Position numbers and translations under genes: made by a program. DNA of 64,000 nucleotides from Scortum barcoo (Eukaryota > Chordata > Actinopteri > Centrarchiformes > Terapontidae). Below, in pieces: positions 52,227 to 64,000 of the stretch; the first letter of the stretch is position 1; each line of letters begins with the position of its first letter. The stretch spans positions 13,603,271 through 13,667,270 of the forward strand of contig CM041536.1 of the NCBI GenBank assembly GCA_023238725.1. Direction: 5' to 3'. The notes beneath the pieces were generated by a model. The model had not been told where the DNA came from and did no database searches. It saw nothing but the letters and a program-made list of their open reading frames with translations.

Positions 52227-55200
52227 TATACTGTATACAGACAAGTATGTACACACACATGCGCACCAACACTGAAACACATGCATCCTCTCTACCTTTT
52301 CACTGTCACACATGTACACTCACACTTGGTGTCACACATTTATGCACTCTGCCTCACAAATTCAGTCTCTATCTCTCTTGACACATTCACACATGTTCAG
52401 CCGACACTCTAATGCACTCAGTGGCTGGAGAGTGTCGATTTGGATGAGTAAGCCACGAGAGCTGAAGGACACTACCATGTCTTTGCAGAGCGCAAGATAT
52501 TTAAACTCTTACAATTAAAATTCTTAGCATTTTATATTGACTTTTTACGCAGGCGAAGAAGAATCTTGAATGATTATATTAAATTTGAGTTGTTTAAATA
52601 TCATACACACTCACACACACGCATAGTTTAAAAATATGTACATATAAATCCACCTTTAATTAATTAATAATAATTTAAGTATAAAAAAATGTTTGCAAGA
52701 AAATCTTAAGATGCCACGATGGCAGAGATTTTTTTCGTGGGTGGGTAATTTCCCCATGTTACTCTTAATACAATCTTTTGTTTTGGCATTAAGAGCTAGA
52801 TTTAATTTTTCAGCCCAAAGCTACAATATGCAGTACAATATTCGCCCTGAGGTGGAATGTAATGTGCTGTATGTTGTTATTTCAGCCCTCCTTCCCCTTC
52901 ATTGGTCACGTTTCTTCTGTACCATTTGCGTCTAGTCTTAAAGGATGTTAAAGCTTGGTGATATTCCACTTTTTTTTTTACAAAAAACAGCAATGAAGTG
53001 TGCAGCTGTTTGGGGAAATAAATTTGTAAAAGTGAAAGTATACATATACGTGACAAGCTTTTTAAAGATGCACCCCTTCAGTGGGAACAAATGGGCTTGT
53101 GGCTGACAGGGAAGAGAAGTCAGAAAGTATTGAGAGACTGACTGGTCTTCTCGGGGAATACGTCGACACTGAGAAAAGTACAGATGATCACCACACTTGG
53201 CTTAACAAGCTGTCTGCGCACCTACTGTTTACCAGTGTTGCTCTGACTGTTTGACAGACACAACCAAGCTTAAAAAAAAAATCTCCCCAGAATGTCCTCA
53301 ACATTAGTTTCAGTTTCAGGTGATCACACAGTGCCCACTTTAATAATGCAGTGGCTAGTCGACTCAACTGTGGTTAAATTATATAATATGAATCAATATA
53401 AAATGTCCTGTCTGCCAGGTTATAGGCAGTTATAGATAGTTTGAACACATTTTTAATTGATTCAAATAGACATTAACTATTAGTCGCGCTCCTGCACTTT
53501 TATCTGCTAGTTATTTATTGTTCACGTGTTGCTTCTTGCAGGTTCACAGGTGCCTCTTATGCTGTTGCTCCCCTCTTCTCTGGTCTGACTGGAGAGCTGA
53601 GGTGAATCTGAGGTGATGATGAGGAAATGTGCTACCTGTGGCACGCAACAGCGCCACACATTTTCCACGCTGCACTTTTAGCTCTCCTGCCTGCCTCTTT
53701 ACTTAAACAGACCATTTAGAGTATAAATACAATTATTTTACAAATATATTTAGCACGCTGGGTAATGATTTCACCATGGCGAGCTGCCACGGTACATAAA
53801 CACGGCATCGCAGTTTGAGGCTGAGGTTATGAGTAACATCATCAGATGTAAGTGCGCTCTGGTGTGCATGTAAACAGTCTTTGTCTCGCCTGCACACACA
53901 CACAATGTCACTGTGTCATATTTGTTGTGAATACACGCATGCAACTCCAAGTTCTCTCTCCGTCTCTTTCTTTGAAAAACATGCACAGAGGTTTACATAC
54001 ACAAACAGAAACAGTCATCCACTCATTGGCTGTGGAGTGTGGGTCTGGCTGCCGATGGGTGGGGTAAAAACCTGGAGCTGAATGGAAGGATGTAGTGCCT
54101 TCTACGTGACCTTGCTGGTGACATCAGAACAGAGTGTGTGCTGGGTGCTGGCAGGGACAGACGGCTTCAGACTGACACACACATACACATAAACACCGGG
54201 CAGAAATAAGAGCAGAGCGTGGTTACAAGACTCTCAGTCTTATTTCATACTTTCCAGTGGTAACAGTTAAATTGACATTTTCTGTTCCCGCCATCCCATA
54301 AATGGCAGCCTCCGTTTAATTGCTTTCATATGGTTAATCCAAATTAAGCATGCCCACAAAATAAGATATTCCATTTCATTTGGATAGCTGATGATTCCAA
54401 CAAATCTTTCTTTTCCTTCTTCATGTGTTCGCAATACCAAGGCACTTCTGAATGAATAACTTCAAACCTTGGACAAGACCCAATTTTGGGCAAAACTGTT
54501 TGTACAAGACAATCCTCTATATTTGCCATGGCATGAATGCTGAATACTGCAGTATTGAAGTGTTGTAGAGGCTTAGAGAAAGTACATTTCAGTTGGAAAA
54601 AGTTGCTTAATTGAACCAGATACTCTATTGTGTAACACTCATGTCCTTTCTATGAAACCAACAGAGCAGAAATGAATGTGTGAAACAGCCGAAAGAATGA
54701 CAGAATTATCTTCATGTCGTAATTCACGCGGCTCTTTATGCCTGCTGATTTATCTCAGCAGTGGTCGGATACATTTCCTCCTTCATAATCAGTGATGAAG
54801 AGGGAATTAGGGCTGCGTTCATTAAAATCAAACTATTTCTTTATTCTAGCCCAACTGCTGTGCTCCTTGAGACCCCCCACCCCCCACCCCCAAAAAAAGT
54901 ATAGATACTCCAGAAAAAAAACGTGTATAGATATTCTGGAGAAATACTGCAACAGTGTGCTTTTATCCCATTCAGTTATTTTTAACTCGCATATTCCATC
55001 ATAGTCAGGCTCGCTGGGCTGCATCAGGTGGGATGTTAACTTGTTAAAGTGTCTCTGCAGTGTCACATTTTGAGTGTTTTTTGCCGCATGGCTTATGTCA
55101 CTAAAGCAAACTCTATGCTGTGGAAAAACCACATGTTGAAGTAACCATAGACAAGACAGAATATACTTTGCAGATATTTGGAGTGCCTGTCTTGAGTTCC

Positions 55201-57703
55201 AAGCTATAAACTATTAGTATTAGTTCTGCTGTCAGTTCCGTCTTCACTCCTACAGGCAAAAAAGGGGGACCTTTTTTCTCCTCACAGAGGACTTGCACTG
55301 TCACACAGGGAGTGCTACCACTACTCAAAAAAGGGACAGGGCCTTCAAGTCGGAAAGTACTCCCTCCCTCCCTCGCCTCTTTTTCTCCCAGCCTCACACT
55401 TGATTCCCACAGGCTTCCATTGATTCATGTGCTACAGTGTTGATGGAGAGCAAACAGATATCCCCTTCTTCAGTGTACTAAAGTCTGCTTTGCCTTTTTA
55501 ACCTGTCTACTGATTTCCCGGTTTTGAGTCCTAGGCATACTCAGTGATAAAATAGAAAGGCACCCCTCATATCTACACAAAAATGCCTCATTGCAACCAT
55601 AAAAATCAGCCCTGTAAGCACAAACAGTCAGCCAGTATTTACACTGCTGGTGAGGTGTAGGGTTGAATGAGAACAAGGCAGCAGGGCAAAAGAGGTTCTC
55701 TCCCTTATGCTGTGAAACGTAGCATGTATCTTTACTAAACAACGCTGCAATGTTGAGACGTCTGCGCGTCACTCTGCTGTCCCGCTCTAACAGGGATTTT
55801 GTGCAGACAAGTTGGAGAGAAAGCCGCCGAGCTAGTCTCAGGGTAACTGAGTTTGCAAGTTCAAGTCAGGACACACTTCAACAGCTGGCTCTACAGGAGC
55901 TCTTGTGCAATTATCAACAGCAACAGCAGGGAAATTAAAGAAGGGTCCAAACTTTATGTCATCCAATGGGAGAGCACCACGGCCAATTTCAGTGTCTGAA
56001 ATTTATGATGAAGTGTAGCCGAAGTGACCAGTTCAATTGACCACAAATCAGGTGCTGCTGCCTCAGCTGGAGATTAAAATGTTTTTGAGGGACTGCTCAG
56101 AATTCCCAAAATGCATTACACATGTGTTGGGGTACTTTGATGAACAGCCTCTGACCAGTATCTTGATTTTACCAAGTAGTTCTACCTTTTAAACCGATAA
56201 GTGTAATTGCCTTACATTAACTCATTGCAGATCGAGACAATGCAGCACAAACTTTGGAGGGTTCTCAGCTCTTATCTAGTGGGGCTGTGTAGTAGAGTAA
56301 CAGCAGCTGAAAGCCATCTGCTGTGGAGGAAGAACTGGCTGCCTTAACAAGTAGGCAAACTGTCAGAGAGGATTAATGCTCTACCTTAAACCTGAGTTAA
56401 TAATAAATGGGCTGTTTACTTGTTCAAGGGGGAGGCCATAGATAACAGCACTCAAAACCCCTCCTCTTACTGCCAAAAAGATAAATTCTGGTTAAGTGGG
56501 GACCTGCCTGCATTGTGGCCTCCAGTTCCCCAATCATTACGAACAAAACAAGAGTTTTACTCTCACTTACTAATGGAAAAGGTCAGATTGCATGCATGTG
56601 TACGCCACATTCTGGAGAACCTTTGGGGTATTCTGTTTAGCGTCAGTAATCCTCCAGGCTGGTCTGTACCTTCTCAAAGTGCGAGGTTCATGGAGGGAGC
56701 CTGTATTTTCAAAATTGTATTTTTCACTCTGGTAAACGTCACAACCAGGTGCCTGATTTGGATTTGATTGTGATAGATTCATCACTTCTGACCACCAGCA
56801 CAGCACCAGGCCCTGTCAGACCCCCAGCGAAAGGCTTCGACAGAACGCTGAAGGCGGCTTCAAAACTGGCGACGTGCATCACCTTCTTAGCTGCTGATGC
56901 ATGCAAGAAAATGTGGGAAATAAACCCCTGAGAAGGAGTCAAAGAAATGTCTTCTTCTCTCCCCCTCTCTCTTTCACTCCTAGAGGGCTGTATTAGCCCA
57001 CGGTGGGGATTTAACTAATGAGCCTAGCTGCTCTCCACTGAGGCCATCCCAAGACAGCCTTTCTCCTACAATTGGTTCCAAAGGGTTTAAATGCGCTGGT
57101 CGCTGCAAAGCTCCACTCTGTCCAGGAGATTATACGGTAATAAAATAGATGGAAGAGATGTAGTGGAGGGGTAACTTTTCACATTATTTGCTGTTATGAT
57201 GATTGCTGAGCATACAAAAGCTGGTTGATCAATAAATATGATCACTAAGCAATTTTTACACCTGTGTTTCTAATTTCTAGCACCGTGTTGGATGCATCAT
57301 GAAAACAAAGAGACTGCAGAAGTACTGTGTGCTTCACATTAGGCAAGATGAAAGCCTGGAGAAAGTGCACAGAGAGGAAGTGAGGAAATGAATTTAATAT
57401 TCACTTGAAATTGAAAAGAGCTGGAATGCTCATTTTTGGACTGAAATTTTACCCTTCATGCCCAAAGTCCTTTACTACCTTGTGTGGTCATTGCTTGGAG
57501 CTACCGCTGCTGGGCTCCAATGCCGCATACAGCCAGTGCTTCATACATTCAGGCTCTCAGAAAAATCTGACTGTAGTGAGGTCAACTAAAAAAAATCCTC
57601 CAGCTACTCCCTGAAGCCACGAATGAAGTATTTCTAGTTGCAATTTTCTGCTACTGTGTGTGTTGTGGGATATTTTCAGTGTCATTACTGCACTGCAAAG
57701 ACG

Positions 57704-58180
57704 TTAAAGCTGCAATAATATGTTCTTTTGGCCACTTGGGGGCAGGAGACCGAGCTATAAACATTGCATCGGTATATATATATCACTTTATAAAGTTGAT
57801 ATGGCAAGCATTTTAGTAAACAAACAATTGCCTCTTTACACACCCAATATTCACCGAATTTCAGCAGTGTTTTGGTCACAACTAAATATGGAAGATACCT
57901 GTCTTTTTACCGACTAAATGCTCCACAGTGTTCAGCAACTAGACAACATTTGGTGGTGAGCAGGTAGTATGTGAGAGTGAACCAAAACAATTAAGTTGCA
58001 GGCAGTAAAAACAAATAAAACAATCAGATAAAGATACTAAAATGTGCAATAGCACCAAGGGGAACAGTAGAGCCGTGAGGATGATCCTCAGTTACTCTGT
58101 CACCACAGGCTATCTCCTCCACATTACAAGTAATCATCTGATACCACTGTTAACAGAAACAGTGATTAGCGTAGCTTTAA
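57704..58180. mobile_element. Probable non-autonomous DNA transposon (MITE-like)
   Basis: TTAAAGCTGCAATAAT at 57704-57719 faces ATTAGCGTAGCTTTAA at 58165-58180. The reverse complement of the second matches the first at 13 of 16 positions, giving imperfect terminal inverted repeats around 477 bp with no coding capacity. The sequence just inside the left end, GGCCACTTGGGGGCAG, resembles dispersed repeats I have seen in teleost genomes; that part is memory. Family is unclear. The ends include TTAA, but they lack the CCC start expected of piggyBac, and I see no convincing longer target duplication. Confidence 0.5.
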
Positions 58181-60725
58181 AAGATTAAACATGTTGGGCA
58201 TGTTTCATTAGGTTTGCATGTTGTATGCCTCAGCTCTTATTAAGCTTCCCTCCTTTTGTCAATTTTTTTTCTCTTTTGTAAACATGGCAGCAAATCCATT
58301 CTTCCATTTCATTCAGAAAGCTTTGAGTGGCATCACACACACTACACCCACATTTTTTATACAGTCTATGATGTCATCCCATTTCTGTAAAAGAGCCTGA
58401 CGAGGTTGCTGGCCATTGGCAGAAGTTTTTGTCTTTTGATGTGGTGATCCCACATCTGTGGCATTACAGAACACATTGGAAACGGACTAAACAAGGCTAT
58501 TTTCCTGCAGAGACGTCAGTTTTTAATTAAGTGATTTTTAAAAGACAACCCAATTAGGCATCATTTCAACTGGACCTCATTACAATGGGCAAAAGAGCAC
58601 CAAACAACCCGTCCAGGTGCATGGCATGCTGTCACAACTCACTGCACAGACTGTGGATTATTACTGATTTAGTCTTTTTTCGAGATGATTAAATGGTTGC
58701 AAAGGTTGAGGCAGGAAAGAGCCGATAATGACAGCTGGTACAAAACAAATGAGCAAGTGTCAGATTACTGTCAGTATCACATTCATGCTAACAAAGAGCG
58801 TAAAGCAAGTTGCGAATTGAGTTATTTGGTTAGATAAATGCCTGAAAGCTGTTTAGCGCGATACCATTTGTTTGCCATTATAAACATTCAAATACAATAC
58901 CGTGTGCACCTCATCTCCAGCGTGAGTGGCACCGGTGCACTCTGCATGCCGGTGGTGACCAACACAGATGGGTGATGCTCTGAATTTCTGAGCAGGAATT
59001 CTGTCAGAGCTCTCAGAAAATATTTCACAAACACAAACATGACATGTGGATGCAAACAGCAAGGATGGGATGTCAAACAGAGAGCTTATTAAATAATTTC
59101 CATATGGTCCTTTAATTGTATAATAACATTAGGTAGTCTACACAAGATTCCTGAGATCAAATGGAAGGTATTTTCACCCAAGCATCCATCTTGGCAGAAA
59201 CCCATTTTTTTCGTAAGGATCTATTTCAATCTTGTGTCCAATGTGCAAACAAAACCTGCTATAATCCTGACTATGGCGTGCGTGTGTAAGGATTGGATTC
59301 TCTTGACTGTTCCTGTAACATGAACAGCTGACAAAGAGCTTATCGTGGAGGATTAACTATTGCTTTTCAAGGTGTTTTTCCACATCAAAAATGTACCAAA
59401 AGAGCATGGGTGTGGCAGGCAGCAAATCTCTTTTCCTTTCAAAAATCCCCCATGTGATGGTCGAGTCTTTAGACAAGCCTGACGTGACAACTTGTCTCGC
59501 AGCAAGCAAAGTAAGCACTTACTTACATGGGGTTGATGAAACCTGACACCCACCCTGATTGCTCTGTGTATACTAAACCAGTGGATCTGAAGAATCAGAC
59601 AGGAAGTCCACAGAATGTGAGGACAGATGTGAATTCACGTAAAGTATTCATCATCGCTGTACAATCACCGCTGACTTTATCCGAGCTGAACTGTAACGCG
59701 GGTGTGTCCCTGAGCAAAGATGTCTATTCAACAGCCTCTGCTTTGTTTGCATGACAACCAACAATAAATAAACTTAAACACTGACTCACTCTTCGTGAGC
59801 TCGGGGCTTGAGTTACTCAACCTCATGGCTGAGGTGATAGCTCAGAAAACCAAACCAAAGTGTTTAGGCTGTCTCCTCAGCAAACTGGAAACAAGGGAGT
59901 ATAATCCCTTTTCTCAAAACTGGTATCATTTTCCCAGACAAAGCTAGCACAGGGGCACCTCCTCACTTTTCTCAACTCCCCTACTCCTATTAGGTATCCA
60001 AGGGACGCTCATTTGCAAGACTGAAACGACGACGTGAATATCACCCTCAACTGCTAATTCTCAGCGGCCTATGTGGCGTTATAAATCATTAAGACAGATA
60101 CTCCTCAGAGATGCTATGGTGGTCATATACCTCTTGTGCCAAAATGCATTTGATTTAATTTGTTCTGCGCTTTGGCAAACCGCATAACAAGCCGGGCGAT
60201 GTTAAATTTAACACCTTGTTGAGATCGTTTGCATTATTTTCAGCTAATTTACACACCAGTGCAGGATCTGCAAAAAGAATGTTTTGGGGGTTTGGTCGAG
60301 AACAGTGGATCAGAATAAATGATACATAAGGTCTCACTTGAGTCATTTACAATACAAAGATTGATGAACAAACAGAGTAAATTCAGTCAAATTCGGATGC
60401 TTATAGATGAGCCTTCCATCTGCAGCAAATACAGTGATGTGCTATATGGAAGATGCTCATTGTGAGAGAGCCATTGTTCTACTGCTAATCCTGGCTCAGC
60501 TTCTCAACCAACCAGCACTGGAGGCTTAAATGCAGCAGCCCTTTTAATTCTCCACTTTATGCTGCCGTTGTTGTGCTCTTCTCGTAAATAATAACAGGCT
60601 CAAGAAACAGGCCTGCGATTGAATATGAACCATGTCTGTAGAAATGCATTGTGATTTGCAAATTAAGTTTTGGTTTTTTTTTTCTCTTCCTGCCTTCTTT
60701 TGGACTGGCTCTTGTCGTCCACCAG

Positions 60726-60820
60726 GAGATGTGCAGTGGCAGAGATATGACTCTGGTGTCGAAGAGCACATCAAAGACGGGGCCTATGAGAGGTCTGCTT
60801 TACCTTTGAACATAGAATAG
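60726..60820 (+). other. Candidate terminal exon, product unrecognised
   Basis: A long pyrimidine tract at 60673-60699, then CTTGTCGTCCACCAG ending at 60725, makes a plausible acceptor. It is followed by about 31 open codons to a TAG at 60818-60820, with a peptide that looks ordinary (VQWQRYDSGVEEHIKDGAYE). No family is recognised, no upstream exon is visible, and the length is well within chance. Confidence 0.13.
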
Positions 60821-62040
60821 GATTGGAGGCTGCGCCAGCTCTCTGCAGGCAAGGCTCAGGCTGATCAGAGGCTGCCCAGCGCAGCAAATGCAGCAGCAGT
60901 GGGCACAAACACTCGTACTATAGTCAGTTTCAAAGGAGCCCTCAACCCACCACTGATAGCCTACACACAGAGTGAGCGCATGCTTTGCCACTGAGGGAAA
61001 CCGAAACTGTATGCCAAAGCACAACACCCTGCAGAGCTGAGGCGGTGTCATACGGAACAAAGTTACTGATTCAACAGTCTCTCGCACAGTTCCTCCTAAA
61101 TACTGAATTTCCCACAACGCCAAGCCGGCACGAGGAGAGGAGATAAGTGCATACTTGAATAGCGTCTCAGAGGGAGGTTCAGCATGTCCACAACATTTTT
61201 CAGAAAAACAAATCACACGCACACCTTTGTGTCTGCACCGGCCAATGGGAATCGGATAGCAGAGATAAATTCAGCCTGCTCCTCTGACCTGTTCCCAGGG
61301 ATTGATTCAATTAAAAATTAGCTTTATGGGCTTTTTTTTCAATCCTTCTTCCACTTCTTCTGCACAAAATATTAATTACATGAATCATAGTTCACAGTCT
61401 CTGAGTTAATTGTTCAGCAGTAGAGCATTTCACAGGGCCACAGCTGAAGCCTGGGAGAGGAAAACAGGATGGATATGGGGGTGGGGGGTTCAGGAAAGGG
61501 GGAGGGGGCATGAATGCTTTTCCACTGTCACTGGACTGTAAAACGCAGATGGGACCCCCATTGCGCATTGCTTGCTTAGCAGAGACAGCCACCTTCACAA
61601 CTATTAAAAAGTTCACATTCATTCCTAATTATTATTATTCACGTCAACAACTTAGATCGCCTTAGAAGTCGCATTAAAATGGTATCTAATGACATTTAGT
61701 AGCCAGTAAATGTTACTGAACTCCTTCCTCCTCCTAAAACTCAGATTTTATTCTCAGTAACACAATAAATTCCCTAATCGCAGAGGATATTGTCACTTCT
61801 GAGCACCATGATTGTTTTAAAATCATTTGGCAAATTATCTTGCAAAAGTGCGCGTGGGCAGAAAAGTGTTTATGAGCACAAACGATTATCAGGTTAAGCA
61901 GAAGAAAGCCATGAGCTGGCGGTTTGCTTGCTTTGTAATCTCTACCCCCATATCTTTGTAACAAATTTAGTGCGGACTCCACAGCTTACAAAAAAAAAAA
62001 AAAGGACCGTATTCTGGCAGTAGCCCGCCAATTAAACAGA

Positions 62041-62054
62041 TAATTATGCAAATG
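62041..62054. promoter_or_regulatory. TAATTA and POU octamer composite site
   Basis: TAATTATGCAAAT fuses a homeodomain core with a perfect ATGCAAAT octamer. Further perfect octamers lie at 21073-21080, 23142-23149, 26261-26268 and, inverted, 49727-49734. In AT-rich DNA some of these are expected by chance. Confidence 0.18.
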
Positions 62055-62187
62055 TAGCCTTTACTTAGTCAGCGAGTGGGCAGCAGCAGCAGCCAGCGCT
62101 TTCTACAGGGCAAAGGGTACCACTGCACTCACACAGGAGAGTCTATAGTTGAGCAACATACTCATGATCTCACCTTCCTTTCATTTA

Positions 62188-62196
62188 TACACACAT

Positions 62197-62242
<46 letters not shown>
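62188..62242. repeat. (CA)n microsatellite with CG block
   Basis: ACACATACAC, a GCGCGC block at 62201-62208, then a clean (CA)n run to 62242. It is alternating purine-pyrimidine throughout, a possible Z-DNA former. Confidence 0.95.
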
Positions 62243-62244
<2 letters not shown>

Positions 62245-64000
62245 CACCTTTAATTATCAGAAACTGGAAGCTTACAAGCTGAAGTCAATGACCACAGGGA
62301 GAAAAAGAGACACCCCTGCTGACTGAGCATGAATAACATTTGAATGCAGCAAAACTGTAACTGTGCACCGAATCAGTGATGGCTGTTTTCCAAAACTGAT
62401 AAGGCGAATTTATCCCTCTGATGTGTATTATTACTCGTCTCAGTTTGTCAACAGCAAACCACATGTCGCGATTCAAATAAATGAGGTTGGAAAAACAAAG
62501 GGGGAATTGCGAAGTGACAAAAGTGCCAATGCAGTTTTAGTACGAGAGCAGCCTCATTAGTATTGGATGTATCGCCTTTTTAAGACGCCTGCCAGATTGA
62601 GCGGTTCTAGAAGCGTACCGAGCCATTCAAGATGCACACCACAACAAAATGCTAATGGAAGACACAAAGCACTGTGCTGACAGGATTTCGATACGGGGAT
62701 TGTTAACAGTCAGAGAGAGAGGAAAGGCTGGATGCCCGAGTGCTCTAATCCCACCTGCCTCTCTACACTGGGGGGGTGATAGACGAAGGCAGCCCCCAGG
62801 AAGTTCAATATCTGCATCTGCTTGACCACATCCCAGCCCCTTCAATGAGAAGCGGTGTCTCCGTGGCAAGGTGAAGCAGCATGGCTCGGAGAGTGCAGGA
62901 TTAGGCCAGACACTCCAGGCAGACCTCACAGCATTTCACTGAAACATTCATAAGGTTTGCCAGCATGGAGGCACAGAGACACAGGCCGGCATCTGATCCA
63001 TGGGCAGAGCCCCCTGCATGAACTGGACCCCCAGCTGCTTCTTAACCAGGGTGAGTGTGACAAGCCCTCTCACATAGCCCATCAGCCACCAGCTGCAGGG
63101 CTCTGCTGGGACTATGGTGGGCTCTGCAGGTACTGGCCACTAACCAGGTCTCTCCTGGGAGGGTCTGGTAGCCACACTGAGGTGCTCTTTAAGCTGAGAG
63201 GACTCACACTCTGGAGGCGGAGGCTGGGGCTTTCCTTTGGTACGCATGTGTTTGTTCCTCGGTGCCTAACAGAGGGCTGCTTGTGCCTGCGGAAAAGACA
63301 GGGTGAAGCTGACATGTTTAGATTGGAGAGCAGTCAGGCCTGTCTACATAGTCGCAGTGAAGCGACAAAGGGCTGCTGTGGAGCTAATACTGACAGAGGA
63401 AAGAGTTCTGACTGCAAAGACCAGGATGTTTTCATACTGTAGCTAGGTGTTCATGGATACTGTTAGCATAACAGAAAGGTCAAAATACTTACAGCAACTT
63501 GGCAGTAACGCTAATTGTCACTGAACTGAAAACCAAATCTTTTTCCCCACTCTGGGAGCCTCCACTATTGATTCTTTGAGCTCCTTTTTTCCGCACCTGA
63601 AGGTCTCCATCAATGTCGTAACTGGTGAATGCTTGTTAAAAAAAATGAGTGGGATGCCAAATCATTTCCTCCAGTTTCCACAGTTTACTTGACCTTGGTG
63701 AATGGATGTGCCAGACAAATGTCAATTACTGTAACATGAGGCATGCCTGCTTCCACACCAACAGCCAGCTCTCAGTATCTGAGTAGCTCAGCTTTGTCTT
63801 CTTTTCTTCATTATTACAATTATACCATTAGAGAGGAAGTGCCATAAAGCAGCAAGTGGCAAGAACACATGCCAGGACACACACTGTGTAGAAAACACAC
63901 CGAAAGGAAAGGTGGAGAAAACAGCATCGCAACAAGCTTAAACTAATGGTAAGCTCTGGTGATATGTAAGGAAAAGCATTTTGCAACTCATTTGTAAGTG

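Larger units (their letters stand above)
58181..64000. other. Non-coding stretch to the window end
   Basis: AT-rich to about 60.6 kb, then mixed. It holds the weak exon candidate at 60726-60820, the octamer site at 62041 and the CA/CG repeat. 62957-63442 has a 161-codon open frame and a GTGAGT donor-like word near 63050, but the two do not combine into a recognisable exon. Confidence 0.55.

Noticed and set aside
51756..52319. 187-codon minus-strand open frame
   Set aside because: It begins in CA-repeat-derived sequence, has no recognisable domain and no splice or promoter context.
62957..63442. 161-codon plus-strand open frame with a GTGAGT donor-like word
   Set aside because: The donor falls inside the frame without a matching acceptor-bounded exon, and the peptide is unrecognised; chance in a GC-richer block fits.

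Overview
The window reads as vertebrate, most likely teleost fish, nuclear DNA. It is AT-rich and non-coding in texture, dense in (CA)n, (TA)n, (GA)n and homopolymer tracts. No operon-like gene packing, bacterial signals, rRNA or tRNA genes are visible. Its one unmistakable gene-like object is a non-LTR retrotransposon of a type I associate with fish genomes. Species and host locus cannot be named from sequence alone. The long stretches of unique-looking sequence without exons suit a large intron or a gene desert.

Layout: 1-6274 is non-coding. 6275-9701 is a complete RTE-type LINE inserted on the minus strand, bounded by a perfect 11-bp target-site duplication. Its 5' terminus at 9690 folds on paper into an HDV-like self-cleaving ribozyme: P1, P2, P3, a long P4 and a CUAAG core. 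Behind it comes a single endonuclease/reverse-transcriptase reading frame (9522 down to 6303), broken by many small indels, one of them inside the catalytic FADD box. The element ends in a short GAT/GAA-rich tail with almost no 3' UTR.

9702-64000 is mostly non-coding DNA. It carries compound microsatellites (about 13.85-14.0, 15.5 and 45.5-45.8 kb, with smaller ones elsewhere), a probable non-autonomous DNA transposon at 57704-58180 with imperfect terminal inverted repeats, and a weaker candidate at 40225-40624. Homeodomain- and POU-type motif clusters could mark conserved regulatory elements. Two stretches (42158-42376 and 60726-60820, plus strand) have a good splice-acceptor context and an open frame; they are low-confidence exon candidates.

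The parts of the LINE make a coherent unit. The ribozyme would release the RNA exactly at the element's first base, the ORF starts 18 nt after the ribozyme fold, and the tail meets the target-site duplication directly. The most interesting observation is the ribozyme. Second is the pattern of decay: the ORF is broken almost entirely by one- to four-base insertions, while its amino-acid motifs remain close to what I recall of the family.
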